Source: Bacillota bacterium (GTDB lineage Bacteria; Bacillota; Desulfotomaculia; Desulfotomaculales; Desulfallaceae). Taken from it: a DNA stretch of 64,000 bases. The notes below the pieces were generated by a model. That model was not told the origin of the DNA, made no database searches, and was given only the letters and a program-made list of their open reading frames with translations. The position numbers and the translations under genes were made by a program. Below are positions 7,248 to 15,713 of this stretch, in pieces. The stretch lies in the NCBI GenBank assembly GCA_023439185.1, contig JAEXOR010000033.1, positions 29,073 to 93,072 on the forward strand, given 5' to 3'. Position 1 is the first letter of the stretch. Each line of letters starts with the position of its first letter.

Positions 7248-8522
7248 TTGAGTAAGAAATCGCTGATCACTTTTATTTTGGGCCTGGTGATGTTGCTGGT
7301 AGCCGCGATGCCGGCCATGGCTGCTGAAAAAATTACTCTCAATGTTAACGGCGAATCCTCCATGACGTTTGAGGCTTACGGGCAAAATGGCGTCAGTATG
7401 ATTTCCGCGGCTAATTATGTTCGTTTTGCTGGGGCTGATTTGACACAGGATTCCGATACCAATTTTACCATTAATGAGAACGGGAATATCATGGCACTGA
7501 CTGTTGGTCAAAGTGCAGCTTCACTTAACGGTGAGTCAATTACTTTACCTGCCGCTCCGGTTGTTGTGGCCGGCGACGTATACGTGCCGCTGCGTTTTGT
7601 GGCCGAAGCTTTCGGTTACGAAGTGAAGTGGGATGAACAACTTCAAATGGTTTTAATGAACCGTGAGGAAACCAGGGACGGTTTAACTCCCCTCGACGTA
7701 TTGGTCAAGTCGGGTGCCGCCACCCAGGATATTAACACTTACAGTATGAACGGAAATATTAAAATGGCAATCAGCATGGCGGCGGACGGAGTGAGTGCTA
7801 CCCCTGAGCCGGTATATGCGGATGTGCAATTAAAAGGACAAATTCAAAACGACCCGATGCAGGTATATATGCAACAAATAATTACCGGTTCCGAAGAAAC
7901 CGGGATACCGGAAACAACTGTTGAGACCTATATGACCATGGAAAAAATGTATATCAAGATGCCGGAACAGGGCTGGGTGGTCCAGGATATGCCCTTTGAC
8001 TCCGAGTTTTTGCAGCAGCAGATGGATATTCAGTCCAATCCCATTCAGGCCGCCCAACAAATGAAAGAAATGGGACTGTTCATGAGCTTCGGTAATGACG
8101 TTACCATCGGTGAACAGGACTATTATGCGGTTAACGCGACATTGGACATGGAAAAATTCAATGAAAGCATGCCCGATCTGCTGAAGCAAATGGCGCCAGG
8201 TTTAAGTGGGGCAAACGGTGACCAGGATTCCGGGCAGGCGCAATTAATACAGCAAATGCTTGAGGGAATGGAAATGGATTACTATTACACCGTATTGATT
8301 AACAAGGAAACTTTGATTACCGATGTTATAAAACTGGACATTAAAATCAAAATGGACATGGAAGTGCCTCAAGCAGAAGGGGCTGTCGGCAGCGATCAGC
8401 AAATTCCTCAGACGATAAAACTGGATATGCATATGGTCGGCGATCTTAATATTACCGACCCGGGCATGCCTTTTAACGTTCCCGACGTAGGCGACGCCAA
8501 AACCACGACTGAATCCCGGTAA
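7248..8522 (+). CDS. Secreted protein with copper amine oxidase N1 (stalk) domain
   Basis: About 424 residues. A signal peptide (SKKSLITFILGLVMLL, cleavage near AMA-AEK) is followed by a stalk domain of the copper amine oxidase N1 type at residues ~30-140: VYVPLRFVAEAFGYEVKWDE is its signature segment. Residues ~150-415 are a beta-rich region resembling LppX/LolA-like lipoprotein folds (MTMEKMYIKMPEQGWVVQDM). It is probably displayed at the cell wall. The TTG at 7248 is preferred because it lies 7 nt after GGGAGG. The ATG at 7242 is too close, and a longer TTG start at 7227 would place the RBS inside the coding region. Confidence 0.8.
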   Translation: MSKKSLITFILGLVMLLVAAMPAMAAEKITLNVNGESSMTFEAYGQNGVSMISAANYVRFAGADLTQDSDTNFTINENGNIMALTVGQSAASLNGESITLPAAPVVVAGDVYVPLRFVAEAFGYEVKWDEQLQMVLMNREETRDGLTPLDVLVKSGAATQDINTYSMNGNIKMAISMAADGVSATPEPVYADVQLKGQIQNDPMQVYMQQIITGSEETGIPETTVETYMTMEKMYIKMPEQGWVVQDMPFDSEFLQQQMDIQSNPIQAAQQMKEMGLFMSFGNDVTIGEQDYYAVNATLDMEKFNESMPDLLKQMAPGLSGANGDQDSGQAQLIQQMLEGMEMDYYYTVLINKETLITDVIKLDIKIKMDMEVPQAEGAVGSDQQIPQTIKLDMHMVGDLNITDPGMPFNVPDVGDAKTTTESR

Positions 8523-8539
8523 TCGGAGCGGTAAAATGG

Positions 8540-8685
8540 CATAAAGTGAACTTATGGGGCGTCGATACGGGCGTCCCTAAGTTTTTTTGAAGGCTTGTGT
8601 TCATACGGGCGACCTCGAGGATTGCTCCTGCACTTGCGGGGTACATAATGTTGTATGGGCGTCCCTTGCGGGCGCCCAAGAGAAA
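8540..8685 (+). repeat. Degenerate GC-rich dispersed repeat patches
   Basis: No gene is seen in 8523-8805. Several patches share GGGCGTC or GGGCGCCC with TTGCGGG; the one at 8657-8677 folds (GGGCG.CCC against GGG.CGCCC). Similar patches recur at 19727-19750 and 23100-23125, so these look like decayed copies of one intergenic repeat. Confidence 0.4.
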
Positions 8686-8805
8686 CACTTTTCTCGGTAA
8701 ATTGAGGAAATTGTTGAATGGACTCGTTTTATGTGGTATGCTTGTTCTGATTTGGAAAGTAATGCCTAAATCAGATTTTAGTAGCCAAAGGAGCATATCA
8801 ATCAA

Positions 8806-9444
8806 TTGTATCGAATGCTGATTATGTTGCTGCTGGCCGCACTATTACTAAACGCAGGCGGTTGTTCATTGCCCCTGATAGGGCGTGAAGATAAGGAGCA
8901 ACCAGCGCAGGAGCAAGCCTCGCAGGAGCAAACGCAAAAAACTGATCGCCGGCAGGAAAGAACCGTACCGGGGACGGTGCAGGTAGCTCCGGCGCTTGCG
9001 GGGCAGCAGGAAAATCCGGTTTTGTCTCCTGCTGATCAAGGCGAGATAACCGCCGGTATTCAGGAAACACTGACTACAACCTTTGAAATGCTGCGGATTA
9101 AGGATTTATCCAAGGTTGATACTCTTTTTTCCGGGCTTAACGAAGCCGGCGGCATAATGACCATGGAAGAACTGCAGCTTAAAGTGGAATCCCTGCAGCC
9201 GATGGAATGGCGGCTGGAAAGCAGCACGCCGGCCGGCGAGGGCAGCCGGGTGGTGGAAGTGTCTTACACCATGCCCGACGGCACCGTTTACCGGGCCGAA
9301 CCATTCAGCATGGTTGATGTAGCCGGAGTCTGGATGATCCATTACAATTCCTTTGCGGCGTCTTTCAACGCCATGGCCGGTCACATTCCGGGAGTGTCCG
9401 CGGGAGAGAAGCGGGAATTGAACCGGATCGGTTCGGCCGCTTAA
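8806..9444 (+). CDS. Putative lipoprotein of unknown function
   Basis: A 212-residue protein. The signal (LIMLLLAALLLNAGGCSLP) has a lipobox at AGGC, so Cys20 is the probable lipid anchor. A Gln/Glu-rich linker (EQPAQEQASQEQTQKTDRRQ) leads to a domain at residues ~80-210 with VVEVSYTMPDGTVYRAEPF and VWMIHYNSF, which has the look of an NTF2-like/DUF4878-type fold, although this is not certain. The TTG start follows AAAGGAG by 12 nt, a somewhat long spacing. Confidence 0.65.
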   Translation: MYRMLIMLLLAALLLNAGGCSLPLIGREDKEQPAQEQASQEQTQKTDRRQERTVPGTVQVAPALAGQQENPVLSPADQGEITAGIQETLTTTFEMLRIKDLSKVDTLFSGLNEAGGIMTMEELQLKVESLQPMEWRLESSTPAGEGSRVVEVSYTMPDGTVYRAEPFSMVDVAGVWMIHYNSFAASFNAMAGHIPGVSAGEKRELNRIGSAA

Positions 9445-9540
9445 AAAATATTTTAACCGGAGGGATATTATACAGGTCTGCGGGTATAATACTAACACTG
9501 CTGACAGCAGTAACCAGCCTCCTAATTCTCTCTCAGCAAG

Positions 9541-9566
9541 CCCGCCCTTCAAGGCGGGTTTTTTTC
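9541..9566 (+). terminator. Terminator after the 212-residue lipoprotein
   Basis: CCCGCC-CTTCAA-GGCGGG followed by seven or more T. The preceding ~90 bp contain a TATAAT (9485-9490) without a good -35, so an independent small RNA here is possible but not supported. Confidence 0.88.
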
Positions 9567-9634
9567 GTGCCGGTTCTCGGGCAGGATTTTTTCGAAGCGG
9601 GGTAAAAGTAATCATGTGGGAGGGAATATAAAAA

Positions 9635-9898
9635 ATGACCGAAAAAAAAGAAGGTATGTCTCAGCCTGTGCGTATTGTCATGGCTACCGCGCTGTGGGCG
9701 GTGCTGCTGTGGTTTTTGTCCCTGGGACATCCCGTACTGGTGCCCATAAGCAAGGCCATATTTATTGTATTTGTCGTTCCGACCGGCCTGGTGGAGTGGT
9801 ATAAATACAGAGGCCTGATCAGTGAGAAAAAAGCCCCGGCGGTTAAAGTGGCCGGGATGATCGTATTTGCCCTGCTGTGGTACTTCTTCCTGCAGTAA
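9635..9898 (+). CDS. Small two-span membrane protein
   Basis: An 87-residue protein with two or three hydrophobic helices: VRIVMATALWAVLLWFLSL (12-30), VLVPISKAIFIVFVVPTGLV (34-53) and VAGMIVFALLWYFFL (72-86). A short cytoplasmic basic loop YKYRGLISEKK lies between. The ATG follows GGGAGG by 11 nt. Function is unknown. It is convergent with the GerMN transcript, and both share the hairpin at 9899-9942. Confidence 0.65.
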   Translation: MTEKKEGMSQPVRIVMATALWAVLLWFLSLGHPVLVPISKAIFIVFVVPTGLVEWYKYRGLISEKKAPAVKVAGMIVFALLWYFFLQ

Positions 9899-9942
9899 AA
9901 AGTAAGGGGTCAGGCCTGACCCCCTCCTGACCCCCTTACTTA
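9899..9942. terminator. Bidirectional terminator with a GGTCAGGCCTGACC core
   Basis: Long arms AAGTAAGGGG.TCAGG and CCTGACCCCCTTACTT, with an inner palindrome GGGGTCAGGCCTGACCCC. T-rich sequence lies on both sides (TTTTTACT on the minus strand). It separates two convergent units. Confidence 0.8.
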
Positions 9943-9944
9943 AC

Positions 9945-10091
9945 TTATTTTAAAATTGCGTATGTGGTTACCGCCGCGGCAAGAGCCGCGGCCAGACTAA
10001 ACAGGATCCAGAGCATGTCTCTTTTGATTCGCCCGGATAGTTTTTCCAGGTTGTTGTTATCGGTCGGAAAGCTGATTTCGTTTTTAGTCAC
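9945..10091 (-). CDS. 48-residue single-span membrane protein
   Basis: GTG start 8 nt after GGAGGT, 48 codons, TAA. The N-terminal 25 residues are polar (TKNEISFPTDNNNLEKLSGR); residues ~27-46 form one membrane helix (LWILFSLAAALAAAVTTYAI). It lies 28 bp after the GerMN gene on the same strand and before the shared terminator, so the two are probably co-transcribed. This suggests a membrane partner of the GerMN lipoprotein, but the function is unknown. Confidence 0.65.
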   Translation of the reverse strand: MTKNEISFPTDNNNLEKLSGRIKRDMLWILFSLAAALAAAVTTYAILK

Positions 10092-10119
10092 AGTGCAGTT
10101 ACCTCCGTCTTTTTTGCTG

Positions 10120-10989
10120 CTACGGCCATTGTACCGGCACGGTTACTTTATCCTGTTCACTGTTGTCTTTGGGGCTCAGCCAAAAGACCTCAAGCGTGCC
10201 TTTCCCTTCGGAAGGCAGGTCAAACTTCAGGCTGGTCTCAAACTTCCCTCTTCCCGGAGCGCCCTCTGAAGCCGTTGCGGTACTCTCGGCCAGCACTTGG
10301 CCGGTATTGTCGGTCAGGCGAATTTGCACCGTCCCCTCAAACACCCGGGCGCTGCCTTTAATTAACAGGGGAATCCCCACCACCTGGTTTTCGGACGGGT
10401 GGGTAACCCAAATAACAGGTTCATGTACCCTGGAAAGATCTCTGGTGAAGGGCTGCTCGTAGAGGCCGATATGACCCCACCAGTCCCGGGCGGGACCTTC
10501 CGCGCTGCCTTCAACCTGGAAAGCCACTTTTTCAATGTTCGGAAACTCGGTGAGCGTGTTTACCACGCTTTGTATACCCAACTCTTCACCGTCGGAACCG
10601 ACGTTGGAGTTGGTTAAGACTTCTTTGCTGAAATTAATGGTGGCCAAGCCTTTTTCTGTGGTTATACCCAGAACCCTGGTGTCTTTAGGGAAAATACCTT
10701 TGGCATCGTTAATCAGTGTTTCGACTGCGGCCTGGGCTACATTATCGGTTTGCGGGATTACCCGTTCCTCCCGCACCAGGTAGGTTTCATCAGCGGTGAA
10801 TTTGACGAAGTATACGTTCAAACTTATAACTGATTGTTCCTGCTTGCCGCCGTTCTTCTGACCGGAGTCCTTTGCAGGGTCGTTGCCGCCGGTTCCCCGG
10901 TTTAAGGAGCAACCTGAAAGAATCATCAGCAGGATCAGTATTGCAAACAGGTATTTGCGAAGTGTCGTTCCGGTATTCGGTATGGTCAA
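10120..10989 (-). CDS. GerMN and Gmad2 domain lipoprotein (spore germination type)
   Basis: A 289-residue protein. Lipobox LILSGC-like (MILSGC) places the lipidated Cys near residue 27. Residues ~50-165 form a GerMN domain: LNVYFVKFTADETYLVREER and VLGITTEKGLATINFSKEV. Residues ~190-285 form a Gmad2 Ig-like domain (THPSENQVVGIPLLIKGSAR). In Bacillus, GerM acts at the forespore membrane/cortex in engulfment and germination; proteins with this two-domain build are common in spore formers. The TTG start follows AAAGGAAG. A 48-residue membrane protein gene follows. Confidence 0.88.
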   Translation of the reverse strand: MTIPNTGTTLRKYLFAILILLMILSGCSLNRGTGGNDPAKDSGQKNGGKQEQSVISLNVYFVKFTADETYLVREERVIPQTDNVAQAAVETLINDAKGIFPKDTRVLGITTEKGLATINFSKEVLTNSNVGSDGEELGIQSVVNTLTEFPNIEKVAFQVEGSAEGPARDWWGHIGLYEQPFTRDLSRVHEPVIWVTHPSENQVVGIPLLIKGSARVFEGTVQIRLTDNTGQVLAESTATASEGAPGRGKFETSLKFDLPSEGKGTLEVFWLSPKDNSEQDKVTVPVQWP

Positions 10990-11093
10990 TATGTCCCACT
11001 TCCTTTTGTTGCATATATGCTAGTATAACATTAATAATGCAAATTTTCCATAGCTTAGGGCGCCGGGGGGCGTTTTGCTGTTGATGCGCGGTA

Positions 11094-11124
11094 TAAAAAG
11101 ACCCCGGGCATAACGCGACGGGGC
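11094..11124 (-). terminator. Terminator of the 54-residue protein gene
   Basis: CCCCG/CGGGG stem on the minus strand followed by TCTTTTTATA. It lies about 30 bp past the stop codon. Confidence 0.65.
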
Positions 11125-11155
11125 TAAGTTTGGTACGGTGACTAAGCTCAAGTTT

Positions 11156-11320
11156 TTAGTCGTACGGGATGTAGCTGTGATGGGCAGTTTCCTTGCCGGT
11201 GGCATAAAACTCCAGGTTTTTCATTGCTTCTTTAATGCGGTTGGCGAAAATGCCTGAAAAAATGCCTATTACGGCGGTGATGCCCATAATGATGTAGAAA
11301 ACGTTCCAATATTGATCCAA
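11156..11320 (-). CDS. 54-residue single-span membrane protein
   Basis: TTG start 7 nt after GGAGGAGG, 54 codons, TAA. A helix at residues ~5-27 (WNVFYIIMGITAVIGIFSGI) is followed by a charged, His-containing tail (KEAMKNLEFY, then ETAHHSYIPYD). A strong RBS and a terminator support it as a real gene. No family is recognised. Confidence 0.6.
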   Translation of the reverse strand: MDQYWNVFYIIMGITAVIGIFSGIFANRIKEAMKNLEFYATGKETAHHSYIPYD

Positions 11321-11408
11321 CTGTTTTCCTCCTCCTCCGGCAGACGGCTTTTAATTAAATTTATCATTTTCACAGTCAATAAGTCAACCGGTGTGGCATA
11401 GTTTACAT

Positions 11409-11437
11409 TTGCGTAAACCGGGCAAATGATTTATAAT
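11409..11437 (+). promoter_or_regulatory. Promoter of rnpB
   Basis: TATAAT at 11432-11437 with TTGCGT 17 bp upstream. Predicted initiation is about 15-20 nt before the mature RNA. Confidence 0.6.
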
Positions 11438-11459
11438 GCATATTGTATCAATTGAATAG

Positions 11460-11817
11460 AGCCAGAGTACGGTGAGCAATCGCTGCCGGACGGCGTATGC
11501 CGTGCGGTAGAGGAAAGTCGAGACACGCACACCGGATGCCCGAGGGCAAACGGTGTAGTACGGCGCCCGGCGCAAGCCGGGGCAGGGCGACCTGACGACG
11601 GTAAAAGAAACCCCCGGGGTTTTAAGTAACCGTAAAGTGCCACAGAAACCAGGTCACCGGGCAACCGGTGAGTGCAAGGGTAAACTCCGCCGGCGTGCAA
11701 CCCAAATAGGCGGTCTTTGAACCGCGGGTAGGGGCACCCCGCAAGGGGAGGTATACCGGAAGGTATGCTTAGATAGATGATTGCTTAAACAGAATCTCGC
11801 TTACAGCCGGACTCTGG
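11460..11817 (+). ncRNA. rnpB: RNase P RNA, bacterial class A
   Basis: The catalytic RNA that matures tRNA 5' ends. Conserved blocks are present in order: GAGGAAAGTCGAGACACGCA (CR I), then ACAGAAACCAGG, then TTAGATAGATGATTGC near the 3' end. The terminal helix P1 pairs GCCAGAGT with ACTCTGGT, and a T-run follows directly. The class A layout is inferred from the ~358-nt length and the spacing of blocks. Small reading frames on the complementary strand here are not genes. Confidence 0.95.
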
Positions 11818-11877
11818 TTTTTTTTTAAAATTACCGGTTGCCGGATTTTAAATTTAGACAGTTGTTTTACAAATTTT

Positions 11878-11906
11878 GTGACAATGTGCTATTATTATGT
11901 TATAAT
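11878..11906 (+). promoter_or_regulatory. Promoter of the 6S-like RNA
   Basis: GTGACA (five of six matches to TTGACA), 17-bp spacer, TATAAT (11901-11906). Confidence 0.75.
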
Positions 11907-11912
11907 GCTTTT

Positions 11913-12152
11913 GATCACAAATAAAATGACCTGCTTGGCCCGTTGCCCCTTTGTTTTTCTAACCTACACATGAGTTTCGGGAGCCCACGGTCCTGTTGTC
12001 TATGCCAGGCCGCATCAGGCGGAAGGCAGAAACCACAGGCCGGCACCCACCTGGGAGAGGTGGGTTTTAGAAAAACAGTTGGTGACGACCCGGCGGGTAT
12101 AACAGCTTACGACCCTTCGCTAAAATTTAAAGCGGGGGGTCTTGTTTTTTTT
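11913..12152 (+). ncRNA. Structured RNA, 6S RNA candidate
   Basis: A ~240-nt transcript with its own strong promoter and terminator and no coding potential I trust. GTTTTTCTAA (11953-11962) pairs perfectly with TTAGAAAAAC (12067-12076). This encloses a rod with internal loops and a terminal-side hairpin CCCACCT/AGGTGGG (12046-12064). A long rod with a central bubble, about 200 nt in length, is the build of 6S RNA, which binds the housekeeping RNA polymerase. The identity is inferred from shape and context only; another regulatory RNA is possible. Confidence 0.5.
12111..12152 (+). terminator. Terminator of the 6S-like RNA
   Basis: GACCC..CGCT pairs with AGCG..GGGTC, followed by TTGTTTTTTTTC. 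Confidence 0.85.
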
Positions 12153-12230
12153 CTTCCTTAGACAGGAAAATGTCGGGGCGACCGGGTAAAATCATTTTAA
12201 GATGATGCAAATGCCCGGGAGGGGAAAACC

Positions 12231-15200
12231 GTGCGCTTAAGTATTGTAACCGGGAGGGCGGGAACCGGGAAAACCACCGGCTGCCTGCGGCAGATCGCCC
12301 GGGAGATGGCCGGGCAGCCTTTGGGCGTCCCGCTGATCATGCTGGTTCCCGAGCAGGCTTCTTTTCAAACGGAAAAGCAGTTGGCCAGGGTTACCGGCGC
12401 CGGCGGGTACTTGCGCGCCCAGGTGTTGGGTTTTCGCCGGCTGGCTTATCGGGTGCTCCAGGAAACGGGCGGCGGCAGCCGGGTGCCCCTGGGGGAAACC
12501 GGCAAAAGGATGATTTTGCGCCGGATGCTGGAAAACCGGCGGGATGAGCTGCGCATGTTTCACCGGGCTGCCGATCTGCCGGGTTTTGTGGACCAGTTGG
12601 CCGGCGCGCTGGGTGAGATGAAAATATACCGGGTCGGTCCGGACGACCTGCAGAGGGCGCTGACGGCATTGCCGGGGTCCGGGGACGGCGCCGGCCTGGA
12701 AAAGAAGCTGCGGGATTTGCTGGTGCTATGCGAAGATTTCGAGAACTTTATCCGGGGGCGTTTTACCGACCCCGATGACTACCTGACCCTGGCGGCCGAA
12801 CAAATGCGTTTGTCCGGCTGGCTTGCCGGGGCGCGGGTGTGGGTGGACGGCTTCACCGGTTTTACCCCCCAGGAATACGACCTGCTGGCCGCTTTGATCC
12901 GGCGTTCGGCCGGTGTAACCGTGACCCTGTGCCTGCCGACCGAAGGGACGGAAGGGGAACCGGCGGAAACCGATCCCTTTTACCCGGTATGGGAAACATA
13001 CAGCACCCTGGTAAACCTGGCGGCCCGGGAGAATGTGCCGGTAAAGCATATGCCGCTGCCCGGCGGGCGCGGGTATCGTTTTGTGTCCCCGGGACCGGCC
13101 CACCTGGAGGAGTTCTATTTCCGGCGGCAAATCGTTCCGGGAGAAGACCGGGGCGTGCAAATCATGGCCGCCGCCGACCGGCGCGCCGAAGTCGAGGGCA
13201 TCGCCAGGGAGATGATCCGGCTTTGCCGCGACCGGGGATACCGCTGGCGGGACATGGTGGTGCTGCTGCGGGAAGCGGATTCGTACGCCGGCCTGATGGA
13301 GTCGGTTTTCAGCGATTACGGCATCCCCTTTTTCCTGGATCATAAACGCACGGTGCTGCACCATCCGCTGGTGGAGCTTTTCCGGGCCGCCCTGGAAACG
13401 GTGTCCGGCAACTGGCCCTACGACCCGGTATTCCGTTACCTGAAAACGGACCTGGCGCCGGTGACCAGGGAGGAAGCGGACCGGCTGGAAAATTACGTCC
13501 TGGCCCACGGCATCCGGGGCGGACGCTGGACCGACGGGCGTCCGTGGCAGTACCGGCGCCGGCTGACCCTGGAAGAGGACACCGAGGCCACTACGGCGGA
13601 AGAAAGGGAACTGGATGAATTAAACGCCATCCGGGACCGGGCGTCGGCAGCCCTGTACCATTTGCAGCAGCGGCTGGCCGGGGCCGTTTGCGTGAAGGAC
13701 TATGCCGGAGCGCTGTACGGTTTGCTTGATGAGCTGGACGTGCCGTCCAGGCTGGAGGAATGGAGCGTGGCCGCGGCCGGCGAGGGCCGGCTGGAGGCGG
13801 CCGGGGAGCACGCCCAGGTCTGGGACGACGTAGTGCTGCTGCTGGACGAACTGGTGGAAGCTCTGGGCGATGAACAGATGAGCCTGCGACAGTTTACCAG
13901 GGTACTGGAAGCTGGTTTCGCTTCCATCCGGCTGGGGCTGATCCCGCCCGGTCTGGACCAGGTGGTGGTGGGTTCCCTGGAGCGCTCACGAAGCCCCGAG
14001 GTCAAGGCGGCCTTCGTGCCCGGCGTTAATGAGGGGGTACTGCCCGCCCGGGTATTTGAACAGGGCCTGTTCACCGAAGGCGAGCGTGAGCGCTTGCGGG
14101 ATACGGGTCTGCGTTTGGCCCCCGGCGCGCGCCGCCGCGCTTTTGACGAACAGTACATTGTTTACCAGGCCCTGACCCGGGCCGGTGAACGGCTGGTGAT
14201 TTCGTATCCCCTGGCCGACACTGAGGGGCGGTCGCTGAAACCGTCGCCTGTGGTGCGGCGGCTGCATGAACTGTTTCCTGAATTGCGGGAAGGAACATGG
14301 GCCCAGGAGCCGGGAGAACGGGGGTCCGACGATATGGAATTCGTCAGCCGTTCCGGGCGCTGCCTGACCTACCTGGCGGGCAGGTTGAGGGATGCCTTTG
14401 CCGGGCGGGAGATCGATCCCCTGTGGTGGGACGTATATAACTGGTTCGTTAAAGAAAACGGTAATCCGCTGTTTAAACCGGTGATCATGAGCCTGTCCGG
14501 AAACTATCGCGAGGAGCGCCTGCCCCGGGAATTAAGCCGGCGTCTATACGGGCAGCCCTTTAAAACCAGCGTGTCGGCCCTGGAGAAATATTATTCCTGC
14601 GCCTACGCGCACTATCTGGCTTACGGTCTGCGGCTGAAGGAACGGGAGGTTTTTCGCCTGGAGGCGCCGGACATGGGGCAGTTTTTCCATGCCGCGCTGA
14701 AAATTTTTGCCCAGCGGCTGCTGGACCGGGGCTTGGACTGGGGTGAGCTTGGCGCGGAACAATGCCGCCGCCTGGCCGGGGACGTGGTGGACGAACTGGC
14801 CCCCCGGCTGCAGAGCGAGATTTTACTCAGCTCGGCCCGGCACCGTTATTTAAGCGGCAAGCTCAAACGGGTGGTCCAGCGCTCGGCTCTGGTGCTGTCC
14901 GAACACGCCAGGCGCGGAGAGTTTCGCCCGGTGGGGCTGGAGCTTGCCTTCGGCATGCGGGGCGGGTTGGAAGGGGTAACCTTTGCCCTGCCCGACGGAA
15001 ACGAAATGATTCTCCGGGGCTGCATCGACCGGGTGGACGCGGCGGACGCCGGCGCGGAAGGTGTATATTTGAGGATCATCGACTACAAATCCGGTTATGC
15101 CTCCGTTAAGCTGGACGACATCTGGCAGGGCCTGAAGCTGCAGCTCCTGGCCTACCTGGATGTGGCGCTGCGTTACGCCAGCCGGTTAACCGGCAAAGAG

Positions 15201-15713
15201 GGGCTGCCCGGCGCGGTGCTGTACTTCAGGGTGGACGACCCGCTGGTGATAACCGAAGGCGAGCCGGTGGAGGACGCCGAGCTCGGGCAGCGGCTGCTGC
15301 GCAAGCTGAAAATGAACGGCCTGGTGCTGGCGGACCGGACCCTGGTGGATAAACTGGACGCCGAAGCCGGCGGGACGTCGGATTTGGTGCCGGTGGGAAT
15401 AAAAAAAGACGGCACTTTTACCGCTTATTCATCCGTGGTGGACGGCAGGGATTTTAAACTGCTGACGTCGCTGCTGCGCAAAAGGCTGGTCTGCGCCGGT
15501 GACGAAATCATGGCCGGGGTTAAGGAGATCAACCCTTACCGCAAGGGTGGCCGCCGCGCCTGCCGGTTTTGCTCCTTTAAGCCGGTTTGCCGGTTTGACC
15601 CCCTGCTGCCGGGCAGCACGTACCGGGTGCTGAAAATAGAAAAGAATGCCGGGGTGCTTGAAAAAATCAGGCGTGAATTGGAGGTGGCGGCTGATGGCCG
15701 AATGGACCCGTGA
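12231..15713 (+). CDS. addB: ATP-dependent nuclease subunit AddB
   Basis: The second helicase-like/nuclease subunit of the AddAB recombination complex, which resects double-strand breaks until a Chi site. At 1160 residues it is of normal length. Walker A is at the very N-terminus (GRAGTGKT, residues 8-15). The C-terminal RecB-type nuclease motif reads LRGCIDRVDAAD then IIDYKSGYA. The four cysteines of the AddB iron-sulphur staple are present: one in YYSCAYAHYL (~residue 788) and three in CRFCSFKPVC near the C-terminus. The GTG start follows GGAGGGG. addA overlaps its last 20 bp. Confidence 0.96.
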   Translation: MRLSIVTGRAGTGKTTGCLRQIAREMAGQPLGVPLIMLVPEQASFQTEKQLARVTGAGGYLRAQVLGFRRLAYRVLQETGGGSRVPLGETGKRMILRRMLENRRDELRMFHRAADLPGFVDQLAGALGEMKIYRVGPDDLQRALTALPGSGDGAGLEKKLRDLLVLCEDFENFIRGRFTDPDDYLTLAAEQMRLSGWLAGARVWVDGFTGFTPQEYDLLAALIRRSAGVTVTLCLPTEGTEGEPAETDPFYPVWETYSTLVNLAARENVPVKHMPLPGGRGYRFVSPGPAHLEEFYFRRQIVPGEDRGVQIMAAADRRAEVEGIAREMIRLCRDRGYRWRDMVVLLREADSYAGLMESVFSDYGIPFFLDHKRTVLHHPLVELFRAALETVSGNWPYDPVFRYLKTDLAPVTREEADRLENYVLAHGIRGGRWTDGRPWQYRRRLTLEEDTEATTAEERELDELNAIRDRASAALYHLQQRLAGAVCVKDYAGALYGLLDELDVPSRLEEWSVAAAGEGRLEAAGEHAQVWDDVVLLLDELVEALGDEQMSLRQFTRVLEAGFASIRLGLIPPGLDQVVVGSLERSRSPEVKAAFVPGVNEGVLPARVFEQGLFTEGERERLRDTGLRLAPGARRRAFDEQYIVYQALTRAGERLVISYPLADTEGRSLKPSPVVRRLHELFPELREGTWAQEPGERGSDDMEFVSRSGRCLTYLAGRLRDAFAGREIDPLWWDVYNWFVKENGNPLFKPVIMSLSGNYREERLPRELSRRLYGQPFKTSVSALEKYYSCAYAHYLAYGLRLKEREVFRLEAPDMGQFFHAALKIFAQRLLDRGLDWGELGAEQCRRLAGDVVDELAPRLQSEILLSSARHRYLSGKLKRVVQRSALVLSEHARRGEFRPVGLELAFGMRGGLEGVTFALPDGNEMILRGCIDRVDAADAGAEGVYLRIIDYKSGYASVKLDDIWQGLKLQLLAYLDVALRYASRLTGKEGLPGAVLYFRVDDPLVITEGEPVEDAELGQRLLRKLKMNGLVLADRTLVDKLDAEAGGTSDLVPVGIKKDGTFTAYSSVVDGRDFKLLTSLLRKRLVCAGDEIMAGVKEINPYRKGGRRACRFCSFKPVCRFDPLLPGSTYRVLKIEKNAGVLEKIRRELEVAADGRMDP

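Noticed and set aside
9470..9540. Possible small RNA starting from a TATAAT at 9485
   Set aside because: No -35 element at a proper distance and no stable structure except the terminator that already serves the upstream lipoprotein gene.
11384..11700. Two minus-strand frames of 63 and 89 codons
   Set aside because: They lie across RNase P RNA, whose conserved helices explain the sequence.
11943..12161. A 72-codon plus-strand frame
   Set aside because: It sits inside the structured RNA with its own promoter and terminator, has no RBS and no protein-like composition.
12726..13508. 260-codon minus-strand frame inside addB
   Set aside because: Antisense shadow of a well-supported AddB coding region with no RBS or recognisable motif.
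15646..15693. Upstream extension of addA to 15646
   Set aside because: It would run through the GGAGGT ribosome-binding site of the ATG at 15694 and add residues not seen in the family's N-terminus.
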